Positions 25,182 to 33,341 of a stretch of DNA of 64,000 nucleotides are shown here, in pieces. The translations under genes were made by a program, and so were the position numbers. Each line of letters opens with the position of its first letter. Within the stretch, counting starts at the first letter, position 1. The stretch lies in contig JAGBHO010000054.1 of assembly GCA_017935485.1 (NCBI GenBank), forward strand, positions 1 through 64,000. Reading direction: 5' to 3'. Source of the DNA: Alphaproteobacteria bacterium. GTDB lineage: Bacteria; Pseudomonadota; Alphaproteobacteria; RF32; CAG-239. The notes beneath the pieces are model-generated. The model saw only the letters and a list, made by a program, of their open reading frames with translations. It had not been told where the DNA came from and did no database searches.

Positions 25182-25572
25182 ATGTTTGTTAAAAAAAATT
25201 ATGAACAGCCCCGCAGGGCAAACATTTAAATTTTAAAAAAGTTTTTGTTGTTTGTATATTCCTGTGAGTCTTGTGGATTATTTTTTATGCGCAGAGTTAT
25301 CCAGATGTTAATAATTTGTTAAGCGAATCGTTAAGACTTTATTAACCTTCGTTAAGAATCGTTTAAGACTCTTGTAAATACTTTTTTAACCTTTTTATAA
25401 AAATATTTTTATCCAGAGGGTGGGGAATATGATTTGTCCCTGTATATAACTTATAGATATAAATTCTTTTTACGGTAATAAAATTGTATAACTTTCTAAA
25501 AGTGGGCTGTTATCCACAGAAACGGGGCTTTTTGTGGATAAGACTCATAAGTCTTTGTTTTGGGAGAAATAT
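25182..25572. other. Putative chromosomal replication origin (oriC)
   Basis: The non-coding stretch between rho and coaE contains two perfect DnaA boxes in opposite orientation, TTATCCACA at 25510-25518 and TGTGGATAA at 25533-25541, and three one-mismatch boxes at 25272-25280, 25297-25305 and 25409-25417. A very AT-rich segment lies at 25310-25412. Most genes to the left are on the minus strand and most of the next genes on the plus strand, as expected around an origin. The gap lies between the same genes as the origin region of other alphaproteobacteria. No tRNA or protein gene is present. Confidence 0.8.
25319..25366. promoter_or_regulatory. CtrA-type sites overlapping oriC
   Basis: TTAA-N7-TTAA occurs at 25331-25345 and 25352-25366, each matching the CtrA-binding pattern known from Caulobacter. 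A related pair with an 8-nt spacer starts at 25319. They lie between DnaA boxes in the AT-rich region. The presence of CtrA in this organism is assumed. Confidence 0.5.
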
Positions 25573-26157
25573 ATGAAGGTAGCGGCAATCACCGGATCTA
25601 TCGGATGCGGAAAAACAACATTGGCCGGTCTGGCCAGAGAGCTTGGTTGTGTCGTTTTTGATATTGACCGGTGGAGCCGGGAACTTTATTCCCGTCCGGA
25701 GTATATTAATAAAGTGGCCGCCGCTTTTCCGGATGTGGCGGAAAAAGGAAGGATTAACAAGAAAAAACTGCGCGGTTTGGTTTTTGATAATCAGGAACAG
25801 CTTAAAAAACTTGAGGCGATTGCTCATCCTTTTCTAAAACGCAGACTTGTTGAGACTATCCGTAAAAACGGGAAATATGACGGCATTTTTGTTTTGGATG
25901 CAGCTTTATTGTTTGAAGCCGGATGGGACAAATATTGCGATCTGATTATTGTGGCCGATGTTGATTATGAAATTCAAAAACAAAGAGTAATGAAAAGAGA
26001 CGGCATTTCGGCTGCTGATTTTGATAAAATCAACAATATTCAGATGGATAATGCTAAAAAAATTGAGCTGGCCGATGTGGTTATAGATACCGACAAGCCG
26101 CTGAATTTGTTGAAAACGGAACTGCTTTGCATTATAGATGAACTGGCGGAAGCGTAA
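25573..26157 (+). CDS. coaE: Dephospho-CoA kinase
   Basis: CoaE phosphorylates dephospho-CoA, the last step of coenzyme A synthesis. The 194 residues begin MKVAAITGSIGCGKTT, with the P-loop at residues 8-15, then DIDRWSREL, the AHPFLKRRLVE lid segment and VLDAALLFEAGWDKYCD. A GTG 13 codons upstream lies within a DnaA box and is rejected; the ATG at 25573 follows GGGAGA. It is followed after 15 bp by dnaQ. Confidence 0.95.
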   Translation: MKVAAITGSIGCGKTTLAGLARELGCVVFDIDRWSRELYSRPEYINKVAAAFPDVAEKGRINKKKLRGLVFDNQEQLKKLEAIAHPFLKRRLVETIRKNGKYDGIFVLDAALLFEAGWDKYCDLIIVADVDYEIQKQRVMKRDGISAADFDKINNIQMDNAKKIELADVVIDTDKPLNLLKTELLCIIDELAEA

Positions 26158-26172
26158 GAAGGACTTTTATTA

Positions 26173-26883
26173 ATGACCAGAGAGATTGTATTTGATACCG
26201 AAACTACGGGTTTTGATCCGGAAACAGGCGATAAGCTGGTGGAAATCGGTGCAGTGGAGCTGATTAATCATATTCCGACCGGCGTGACTTATCACCAATA
26301 TATTAACCCGGAAAGAGATGTGCCGGAAGATGCTTTTAAAATTCACGGGTTGTCTTATGAATATTTGAAAGATTTTCCGACCTTTGCCCAAGTGGCGGAC
26401 GAATGGGTCGAATTTGTCGGCGATGCTACTCTGGTGGCGCATAATGCCAAGTTCGATATAAACTTTGTGAATTATGAGCTTAAGCAGCTCGGAAAAGAAG
26501 GATATACTTGGGACAGAGTTGTTGATACGCTGGAAATTGCCAAGATTTTGTATCCGGGGGCAAGAAACAATCTTGATGCTTTGTGCCGGCGTTTTAATAT
26601 TGACAATACTCAACGTACGCTGCATGGCGCTTTGCTTGATGCGCAGCTGCTGGCAGAAGTTTATCTTGAACTTCTGGGCGGGCGTGAGCCGAGCTTTTTG
26701 CTTGACAAGAACAAAAAGCAGGCGGCAACGGTTGAAATGGCAGCGGTCATGAAGGACAGAAAGTACAGGGAACCGCGGATTTTTGCTTTGAGTGAAGAGG
26801 CTTTGCAGCTGCATAATGATTTTTTGAATGCCAAAATCAAGGGGGCAATCTGGACGGCCGTGCCGGAAGAAAAAGGCGAATAG
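26173..26883 (+). CDS. dnaQ: DNA polymerase III epsilon subunit (proofreading exonuclease)
   Basis: The 236 residues carry the three Exo motifs: FDTETTGFDP (Exo I, residues 5-14), AHNAKFDINFVNYEL (Exo II, near 88) and HGALLDAQLLAEVY (Exo III, near 150). The C-terminal segment after residue 180 should contact the alpha subunit. It is second in the coaE-dnaQ pair and ends at a bidirectional terminator facing secB. Confidence 0.95.
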   Translation: MTREIVFDTETTGFDPETGDKLVEIGAVELINHIPTGVTYHQYINPERDVPEDAFKIHGLSYEYLKDFPTFAQVADEWVEFVGDATLVAHNAKFDINFVNYELKQLGKEGYTWDRVVDTLEIAKILYPGARNNLDALCRRFNIDNTQRTLHGALLDAQLLAEVYLELLGGREPSFLLDKNKKQAATVEMAAVMKDRKYREPRIFALSEEALQLHNDFLNAKIKGAIWTAVPEEKGE

Positions 26884-26892
26884 TTATCTTAC

Positions 26893-26924
26893 AAAAAAAA
26901 TCCCGAACAATCGGGATTTTTTTT
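26893..26924. terminator. Bidirectional terminator between dnaQ and secB
   Basis: AAAAAAAATCCCGA and TCGGGATTTTTTTT are perfect complements around a 4-nt loop. Confidence 0.9.
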
Positions 26925-26965
26925 AGGGGTTATTGGTGCCGCTTTGTGTTGAAAAGGGCGGATAT

Positions 26966-27466
26966 TTATTTTTGTTCCGGCTGAGGCTGTTGCCCTTTTT
27001 GCGATTGTTTGCGGCTTTGGTACATGGCAACAAAATCTATTGGGTTTATCATCAGCGGCGGCAGTCCGGCGGAAATGAGCGAATTGGTGATATAACTGCG
27101 GGCATAAGGGAAGAGCATCCGCGGAATTTCTATCAGCAAAACAGGTTCAAGATGTTCTTCGGGAACGTTCAGAGCTGCGATGCCGCAGTAGTCCAGTTCC
27201 AAAATAAATAAAGGCTGGGTTCCGACAATGCCGTCAATGCGGATTTTTAATGATACGTTGAAGAAGTTGTCATGCAGGTGATCGGCATGAACATCAACGT
27301 CAATATTGATTTCCGGCGCCTGATTCAGATTGCGGAAAATTTCCGGCGCGTGCGGAATTTCCAATGAAAAATCTTTGATATACTGTGTGCTGATAACAAT
27401 CGGCGGCTGCGCACCGGTATTGTCGTTAGCCGTGGGTTGTTCCGGGGTTTGGTTTTCTTCAGACAT
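26966..27466 (-). CDS. secB: Protein-export chaperone SecB
   Basis: SecB keeps preproteins unfolded and delivers them to SecA. The 166 residues match the family: IKDFSLEIPHAPEIF near 30, INIDVDVHADHL, LELDYCGIAAL and PYARSYITNSLISAGLPPLMINPIDFVAMY near 115-145. The Gln/Lys-rich tail is typical. It is convergent with dnaQ and upstream-divergent from the Tim44-like gene, as in other alphaproteobacteria. Confidence 0.95.
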   Translation of the reverse strand: MSEENQTPEQPTANDNTGAQPPIVISTQYIKDFSLEIPHAPEIFRNLNQAPEINIDVDVHADHLHDNFFNVSLKIRIDGIVGTQPLFILELDYCGIAALNVPEEHLEPVLLIEIPRMLFPYARSYITNSLISAGLPPLMINPIDFVAMYQSRKQSQKGQQPQPEQK

Positions 27467-27600
27467 GTATTCCTCCTAAAGTGGTGTTTTGTTTATTGAT
27501 ACCCTGAAAATTTTGAATCGTCAAATATTATAGTTGATAAAAGATATAATTCAGCTATATATTTATTAATATATATAAGGGTAATTTTTTATGGAGACAG

Positions 27601-28266
27601 GTGTTGTCGGGATATTTTGATATTTTAATTCTTTTTGTGGTGGTTTTAGTAATTTTTAAAAGATTGCATTCTATACTGGGATCGAATGCTGACAGTGTGA
27701 ACAAAGCAAAAGCGGCCGAGGAAAATGCGGCAAGAATTTTTGACATCATCATGAAAGAGGCAGAGAAAAACCAGATGGCGGAAATGTCCCGCGGCGAAGA
27801 TGAAGCCGAAAGTCAGGAGAGTTTGAGCGATACCGAAAAAGTATTGCGTCAGATTCCGAATTTTGACGAAGACAAATTTTTATACGGCGCCAAAAAGGCT
27901 TTTGAGATGATTGTCGCTTCTTTTTCCAAGGGCGATATTGAGACTTTGGAAATGCTGGTCAGCAAAAAACTGTTGAAAAAGTTTCAGGATATTATTGAAC
28001 AAAGAAAAGCCGAAGGCATTGTTTCCGAGGCGGATTTCATCGGTTTTGACAAGGCCGAAATTGTCAAGGCAAAGGTTTCTGCCGATAATATTGCCAAGAT
28101 TACGGTAGAATTTATTTCGCAGCAGGTAAATCTTTTGAAAAATGCCGAGGGCGAAGTTATTGAAGGCGATGAAAACTTTATTCAGAATATTTCGGATACC
28201 TGGACTTTTGAACGCGCTTTGACTTCAACTAACCCCAACTGGCTGTTGGTTTCTACGAGAAAGTAA
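27601..28266 (+). CDS. Tim44/TimA-like inner-membrane protein
   Basis: The 221 residues have one N-terminal hydrophobic helix (residues 3-20), a charged alanine/glutamate-rich linker and a C-terminal Tim44-like domain (LYGAKKAFEMIVASFSKGDI, VSKKLLKKFQDII, FISQQVNLLK, ISDTWTFERAL) ending in TNPNWLLVSTRK. Such proteins are bacterial relatives of the mitochondrial import subunit Tim44; their bacterial role is not settled. The frame has a GTG start at 27601, four bases after GGAG; a TTG one codon later is also possible. It lies 3 bp before mltA. Confidence 0.88.
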   Translation: MLSGYFDILILFVVVLVIFKRLHSILGSNADSVNKAKAAEENAARIFDIIMKEAEKNQMAEMSRGEDEAESQESLSDTEKVLRQIPNFDEDKFLYGAKKAFEMIVASFSKGDIETLEMLVSKKLLKKFQDIIEQRKAEGIVSEADFIGFDKAEIVKAKVSADNIAKITVEFISQQVNLLKNAEGEVIEGDENFIQNISDTWTFERALTSTNPNWLLVSTRK

Positions 28267-28269
28267 ACA

Positions 28270-29469
28270 ATGACCGGAACTAAAAATCTTAAATTATTGG
28301 CTTTGCTGCTGGCGCTGTTTGCTTGCGGCAAGGAAGAACAGCAACCTGCCGAACAGGTTGAAATTCCTTTAACGGCGGAAGAAAAAATTGACAAGTCCGA
28401 TTTTGAGCTGAAGCAGGTGGATTACAATTCCCTGTCAGGGTGGAAAAAAGACGATCTGGCTACGGCAATGCAGGCTTTTGCCCTTTCCTGCCAAAAAATT
28501 ATGGCATCTGACAGCGAGTTTCTTTCTGATAAGGCTTTGGTTAAAATTCCGACGGCGGCTTATAAGGAAATTTGTCAGAAGCTTGAAACAACGGCACCGT
28601 TGGAATATTCTAATTTTATCGAGCAGAATTTTACGCCGTATCAGGTTTTGTTCAAAGGCAATGACATCGGACAGTTTACGTCTTATTTTGAACCGACGAT
28701 TCAGGTTTCGGTTACGCGCAGCCATGGCTATAATTATCCGATTTACGGTCGTCCGTATGATTTATTTGAGATGAATCTGAAGGATTTTGACGAGGCTTAT
28801 CCGAATAAAAAACTTGTGGGGCGCGTGGTTGGGCAGAAGTTTGTGCCTTACTTTACAAGAGACGAGATTTCCAAGATCATGATGAAAGCACCGGTCATTT
28901 TATGGGCGGCCAATCCGGTTGATTTGTATATTGCACAGATTCAGGGTTCTGCCGTTGCCGAAACGGAAGACGGCAAACAAGTCCGGATTGCTTATGACAG
29001 CAACAACGGACATAAGTTTACCGGAATCGGGCGGATTTTGCTGGAAAGACGGCTTATCCGCAAAGATAAGGCTTCGATGATGGAAATCAAAAAATGGATG
29101 CATGAGAATTATGACGTGGCGAAAGACCTGATGAATGAGAACAAGCGTTATGTTTTTCACCGGTTGTCTTATGAAAGCGGTCCGATTGGCGCAGAAGGGG
29201 TGGTCTTGACGGCGGGAAGAAGTCTGGCTGTGGATGAAAACTACATTCCTTATGGCAGTTTGCTTTGGCTGGAAACAGCGTTGCCGAAATACGGCGAGAC
29301 TTATAAAATGGTTGTTGCGCAAGATACCGGAGAAGCTATCAAAGGCGCTATCCGCGGCGACTATTTCTGGGGAACCGGCAGTGATGACGTTTTGGAACTG
29401 GCCGGAAAAATGAATTCGACCGGACGTTATTTTATCTTTATTCCCAAAGGCGTGGAGGTTAGTCAATAA
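28270..29469 (+). CDS. mltA: Membrane-bound lytic murein transglycosylase A (MltA)
   Basis: The 399 residues start with a lipoprotein signal: hydrophobic to residue 17, then LFAC as lipobox with Cys19. The MltA domain covers about 130-260 (FTSYFEPTIQVS, PIYGRPYDL, YIAQIQGSAV) and the 3D domain the end (YGSLLWLETALP, VVAQDTGEAIKGAIRGDYFWGTG) with its conserved aspartates. MltA cleaves glycan strands to 1,6-anhydro-muropeptides, the substrates of the AmpG permease encoded at 51529. Its place after the Tim44-like gene is conserved in the class. Confidence 0.95.
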   Translation: MTGTKNLKLLALLLALFACGKEEQQPAEQVEIPLTAEEKIDKSDFELKQVDYNSLSGWKKDDLATAMQAFALSCQKIMASDSEFLSDKALVKIPTAAYKEICQKLETTAPLEYSNFIEQNFTPYQVLFKGNDIGQFTSYFEPTIQVSVTRSHGYNYPIYGRPYDLFEMNLKDFDEAYPNKKLVGRVVGQKFVPYFTRDEISKIMMKAPVILWAANPVDLYIAQIQGSAVAETEDGKQVRIAYDSNNGHKFTGIGRILLERRLIRKDKASMMEIKKWMHENYDVAKDLMNENKRYVFHRLSYESGPIGAEGVVLTAGRSLAVDENYIPYGSLLWLETALPKYGETYKMVVAQDTGEAIKGAIRGDYFWGTGSDDVLELAGKMNSTGRYFIFIPKGVEVSQ

Positions 29470-29471
29470 CA

Positions 29472-29978
29472 ATGGCGCGCAAATCTCCCAATAAGGCAGA
29501 TGCTTTGGTTTATAAAGCATTGCAAAAAGCAATAGGACAGGACAGGCTGCGGGTATATCTGGATTATGCCAGAATAAACCGTCCGCAGTCGCCGGTTTAT
29601 GATCCGTGGGAGTGTTTGCTTCCGGTTTTGGTGCCGGTGATTATCGGCTTGCTGCTGATTGTCAGCGTCGGAGTATTGTTCGGGCTGTTGTTTATTGTGG
29701 TTATGATTTTGGTTTACAGCACTTATGTTAAAAAGATTATGCATAAGAAGCTGATTGAAAGAACAAAAAGGTTTTTGACCACTGATTATGACAATTGCTG
29801 CAAACTTTGGGAATTTGGCGGCATTGTGCTGGTGAATACAAAAAACAAAAAAATCGGCTGCGTGGCGCCGGAAGGCGACTGGAAAGATTTTGTCGTGCTT
29901 AATTATGCCGATTTGATGGTTGACCATAATGAAAAATCTGAACAAAAATCTGAAGACGACAGATCCCAAACAGCCTGA
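29472..29978 (+). CDS. Small two-helix membrane protein between mltA and smr
   Basis: The 168-residue protein has two adjacent hydrophobic helices at about residues 48-82 (WECLLPVLVPVIIGLLLIVS and following), a basic loop, and a C-terminal region of about 70 residues with strand-like segments (GGIVLVNTKNKKIGCVAP). No family is recognised. It starts 2 bp after mltA and overlaps the next gene by 50 bp, so it is surely part of the operon. Function unknown. Confidence 0.7.
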   Translation: MARKSPNKADALVYKALQKAIGQDRLRVYLDYARINRPQSPVYDPWECLLPVLVPVIIGLLLIVSVGVLFGLLFIVVMILVYSTYVKKIMHKKLIERTKRFLTTDYDNCCKLWEFGGIVLVNTKNKKIGCVAPEGDWKDFVVLNYADLMVDHNEKSEQKSEDDRSQTA

Positions 29979-30495
29979 AGACGCTGACTTTTGGCAGGAA
30001 GTTGTAAAAGGCGTGCGGAAAATTCCGGTGCCTAACGTTGATATGTCAAAACCGCGGACCGAACTGCCGGAAATCAGGCAGAATATCAATATTTTTGAGT
30101 TTTATCAGGGAGAGAAGCTGGATTATCTGCGGGCCGGCAGTTTTAACAATATTGATGCCAATACCGTCAAGCGTTTTAAACGCGGCGAGTTCAAAACAGA
30201 AGCGCGTTTGGATTTGCATGGTTGTTTGGTTGACGAGGCTTATCAGAAAGTGGAGACTTTTTTGCAAAATGCCGTTCGGCGCGGTTTGCGCTGTGTGCAG
30301 ATTATTACCGGAAAAGGTTTGCATCGGGAAAATGAAGATATATTTGCCGCCCGCGGCGTGTTAAAAGATTTGGTGCCGCAGTGGCTGAATCAGGATCATA
30401 TCCGCCCGTTATTGCTGGCTTTTGACTATTCTCCGATCAGTGAAGGCGGGGACGGCGCTTTAATGCTGCTTTTGCGCCGCAAGCCTAATTCCTGA
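29929..30495 (+). CDS. Smr-domain protein
   Basis: The 188 residues carry an Smr domain from about 95: EARLDLHGCLVDEAY with the LDLHG signature, VQIITGKGLH and the C-terminal PLLLAFDYSP. Smr domains are nucleases or nucleic-acid-binding modules. The ATG at 29929 is preferred to a TTG three codons before. It overlaps the membrane-protein gene by 50 bp and converges with nth, overlapping it by 11 bp. Smr after mltA is a conserved arrangement in alphaproteobacteria. Confidence 0.9.
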   Translation: MKNLNKNLKTTDPKQPEDADFWQEVVKGVRKIPVPNVDMSKPRTELPEIRQNINIFEFYQGEKLDYLRAGSFNNIDANTVKRFKRGEFKTEARLDLHGCLVDEAYQKVETFLQNAVRRGLRCVQIITGKGLHRENEDIFAARGVLKDLVPQWLNQDHIRPLLLAFDYSPISEGGDGALMLLLRRKPNS

Positions 30496-31126
30496 TTTTT
30501 TTATCTTTGCTGTGGCAATAAGCTGCAATCGGGCAATCGGCGCAATCCGGATTTTGAGCCTTACAAACATATCTTCCGAACAGGACAAGCCAGTGGTTGG
30601 CATTTTTCTTAAAATTGTCCGGCAAAACGCTGTTTAGATCTTTTTCGACTTCTAACGGGTTTTTACCCTGACTGAAATCCAGCCTGTGGGAAATGCGAAA
30701 AACATGGGTATCAACGGCAATTGTCGGTTTGTCAAACCAAACGTTCAGGACAACATTGGCGGTTTTGCGGCCGACGCCGGCAAGACTTTCCAAGGCCGTG
30801 CGGTCGGAGGGGACTTCGCCGTTATATTTTTCAACCAGTTCCCGACTCATTGCCATGATATTTTTGGCTTTGTTGTTATAAAGGCCGATGGTTTTGATGT
30901 ATTCTTTAAGTTTGTCAAGGCCAAGCGCCAGAATTTGCTGCGGCGTATCAGCGATTTTGAAGAGTTCTTTTGTGGCTTTGTTGACGCCTTTGTCGGTGCT
31001 TTGGGCGGAAAGAATAACGGCAACCAGCAAGGTGTAGGCGTTATGAAAGTCAAGTTCGCAGCGCGGATTGGGATCCCGCTGATTAAAAATCTCCATGATT
31101 TCCAGAATTTCTTTGGTATTTCTCAT
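30485..31126 (-). CDS. nth: Endonuclease III
   Basis: This base-excision-repair glycosylase/AP lyase removes oxidised pyrimidines. The 213 residues contain the helix-hairpin-helix LESLAGVGRKTANVVL with catalytic Lys, the catalytic Asp in IAVDTHVFRISHRL, and the C-terminal 4Fe-4S ligands with spacing C-x6-C-x2-C-x5-C (CKAQNPDCADCPIAAYC). It shares its start region with the end of tsaD (1-base overlap). Confidence 0.96.
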   Translation of the reverse strand: MRNTKEILEIMEIFNQRDPNPRCELDFHNAYTLLVAVILSAQSTDKGVNKATKELFKIADTPQQILALGLDKLKEYIKTIGLYNNKAKNIMAMSRELVEKYNGEVPSDRTALESLAGVGRKTANVVLNVWFDKPTIAVDTHVFRISHRLDFSQGKNPLEVEKDLNSVLPDNFKKNANHWLVLFGRYVCKAQNPDCADCPIAAYCHSKDKKIRN

Positions 31127-32205
31127 CAGGCTTTTACTCCTCCGGCACCGGCGGCTTTGGGGGCGTTTTCATCCAGCGGCCAGCGGGGACGCGGTTTGAA
31201 ATCCAGATCATTGGTATAACCGGCGCGGAATCTTTCCAGTCCGGCCCAGGCTATCATAACGCCGTTATCCGTGCAAAAACGTATCGGCGGGGCGGAGAAG
31301 ACCATGTTATTGGCTTGAGCCAGAAGTTCCAGCCGGTTTCTTAAAAAGGTGTTGGATGCCACGCCGCCGGAAACGACAAGGTCTTTGCCTTCGGGATAAT
31401 GTTCCTGAAAATAACGGATGGCTTTTTCAAGCTTGTGGCAGAGGCTTTCGGTAACGGCAAACTGGAAACCGGCACAGATGTCAGCCACATCCTGTTCGGG
31501 CAGAAGAGCATGTTCCAATATGCCGTCCGGCGAATAAGATTCAATAATTTTGCGTACGGCGGTTTTCAATCCCGAGAAAGAAAGGTTGCAGTCCGGCGAA
31601 TTGAAAAGCGGGCGCGGCAGAACAAAACGACGGCTGTTGCCGACATCGGCCATCTTTTCTATCATCGGGCCGCCGGGGTAGCCCAAGCCCAGCATTTTTG
31701 ATACTTTGTCAAAGGCTTCGCCGGCCGCATCGTCAATGGTTGTTCCGAGGCGCTGGTATTCACCGACATTTTTTACAACTAAAATTTGACAATGTCCGCC
31801 AGAAACAAGTAATAATAAATAAGGGTATTGTACGTTGCTGGTTAATCTGGCGGCCAGAGCATGGCCTTCCAGATGGTTTACGGCAACAAAAGGTTTATTT
31901 AAGGCCAGAGCCATGGCTTTGGCTGCCATAACGCCGACAACGACGCCGCCGATCAATCCGGGGCCGGAAGAAGCGGCAACGGCGTCAACGTCATCAGGTT
32001 TTAATCCGGCTTTTTGAAAAGTGTGCTCAATAATCTCGTCAATATGTTCCAAATGCGAGCGGGCGGCAATTTCCGGTACGACACCGCCGAAAGGTTTGTG
32101 TTCTTCAAGCTGGGTTAAAAGGCATTCGCCCAATATTTGCCGCTTATCATTAACGATGGCGGCGGCCGTTTCGTCGCAGCTGCTCTCTATTCCTAAAACT
32201 ATCAT
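31126..32205 (-). CDS. tsaD: tRNA N6-adenosine threonylcarbamoyltransferase TsaD
   Basis: TsaD transfers the threonylcarbamoyl group to A37 of tRNA. The 359 residues contain MIVLGIESSCDETAAAIV, the metal-binding HLEGH (near 110), LLLVSGGHCQI, YPGGP and the GGVASNTFLR region. Its partner tsaE is in the window at 5594. In many alphaproteobacteria hemC and hemD lie between tsaD and mic60; here tsaD is divergent from mic60 and these two genes are absent. Confidence 0.96.
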   Translation of the reverse strand: MIVLGIESSCDETAAAIVNDKRQILGECLLTQLEEHKPFGGVVPEIAARSHLEHIDEIIEHTFQKAGLKPDDVDAVAASSGPGLIGGVVVGVMAAKAMALALNKPFVAVNHLEGHALAARLTSNVQYPYLLLLVSGGHCQILVVKNVGEYQRLGTTIDDAAGEAFDKVSKMLGLGYPGGPMIEKMADVGNSRRFVLPRPLFNSPDCNLSFSGLKTAVRKIIESYSPDGILEHALLPEQDVADICAGFQFAVTESLCHKLEKAIRYFQEHYPEGKDLVVSGGVASNTFLRNRLELLAQANNMVFSAPPIRFCTDNGVMIAWAGLERFRAGYTNDLDFKPRPRWPLDENAPKAAGAGGVKA

Positions 32206-32297
32206 TGCTTATCTCTTTTTTATTGCAGTTTTTTTTTAATTATATACACTATAAAATAGTTTATTGCAAAGGCAAAATTTCAGGCGAAAGGTTGAAA

Positions 32298-33341
32298 ATG
32301 GCAAATAAAATCGAGAAAAAAGAATCTGCGGCGGAAGAAACGGTTCCGGTAAAGAAAGTTTCGGGCAGCGGGCATTCTCCGGCAAAAATTTTGGGGCTGA
32401 TTCTGGTTCTGGGCGCCGGATGGGCAATTTATAAGAATCCGCAGCTGATTGAAAGGGCAAAGGTTCTGTTGGCAGAATCGGCAGCGCAGTATTCGGACGG
32501 TTTGCCTGAGAATCAGCCGTCAGGAATTGATGTTCAGGATTTGCAGAATCAGATTGCAATGCTGCGGACAGAACTTTTTAACCTGAAAAACGCGTTGCCG
32601 GCGGCAGGCGAGCCGGTTGACGTGCAAAAGCTGAACGAACTTTATGACAAGTTTGACACCATTGAAAAAACAAATATGAATGTTATCAATTCCAAGGCGG
32701 ATGCTTCGGCCGTGCTGGGATTGGCGGTGCGGCTGGATGAAGCTGAAAACAAGCTGAAACTGGTCAGCAGGGCAACAGACGAGAATGCATTGGTTTTGAC
32801 GGTTGCGATGATGGTTAAAGAAGCTTCCGGCCGCGGCGGAAATTTTGTTTATGAAGCAGAAGTTTTGCAGCAGCTGGCTCAAAATAATCCGCGGTTGGCC
32901 GAGCCTTTGGCCGTGATTGTCAAAACGGCGCCTTCAGGAATTGTTACAAATGCACGCCTTATTAACGAATTTGAAAGTATTTATGGTGCCATACTAAAGA
33001 AGCAAAAGGATGCGGCAGCCCAAACATGGAAAGACCGGATTTTGAGCAAACTGAGTGATTTTGTAAAAGTCAGGAAAGTTAATGATGCGGAAGAGGCTGA
33101 AATGCAGATTCTGCAGAATTTAAAGAATATCAGGGATCTTGTGCGGGAAGAAAGTTTTGTTCAGGCGGCAGAAGAACTGCGCCGGCCCGAAAACGAGGTT
33201 TTGCTGGAAGACGCCGGTTTGCGGAAATGGCAGGAAAAGGCTTTGGCCAAGGTTGATTTTGAACAGGCCGTGGGCAGGATTTCTACTTATTCTCTGGCAG
33301 CTATGAAAGTCAATGCGATTAAAAAGGAGACAATGGAATGA
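32298..33341 (+). CDS. Mic60/mitofilin-like inner-membrane protein
   Basis: The 347 residues have a short basic N-terminus, one hydrophobic helix at about 28-43 (AKILGLILVLGAGWAIY), a helical coiled-coil middle (IDVQDLQNQIAMLRTELFNL) and a C-terminal helical domain (FEQAVGRISTYSLAAM) like alphaproteobacterial Mic60, the ancestor of the mitochondrial cristae organiser. The gene partner hemY directly downstream (4-bp overlap) supports the assignment. The ATG at 32298 is chosen; an upstream in-frame start at 32205 overlaps the tsaD start and lacks a ribosome-binding site. Sequence similarity alone would be moderate; context raises confidence. Confidence 0.78.
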   Translation: MANKIEKKESAAEETVPVKKVSGSGHSPAKILGLILVLGAGWAIYKNPQLIERAKVLLAESAAQYSDGLPENQPSGIDVQDLQNQIAMLRTELFNLKNALPAAGEPVDVQKLNELYDKFDTIEKTNMNVINSKADASAVLGLAVRLDEAENKLKLVSRATDENALVLTVAMMVKEASGRGGNFVYEAEVLQQLAQNNPRLAEPLAVIVKTAPSGIVTNARLINEFESIYGAILKKQKDAAAQTWKDRILSKLSDFVKVRKVNDAEEAEMQILQNLKNIRDLVREESFVQAAEELRRPENEVLLEDAGLRKWQEKALAKVDFEQAVGRISTYSLAAMKVNAIKKETME

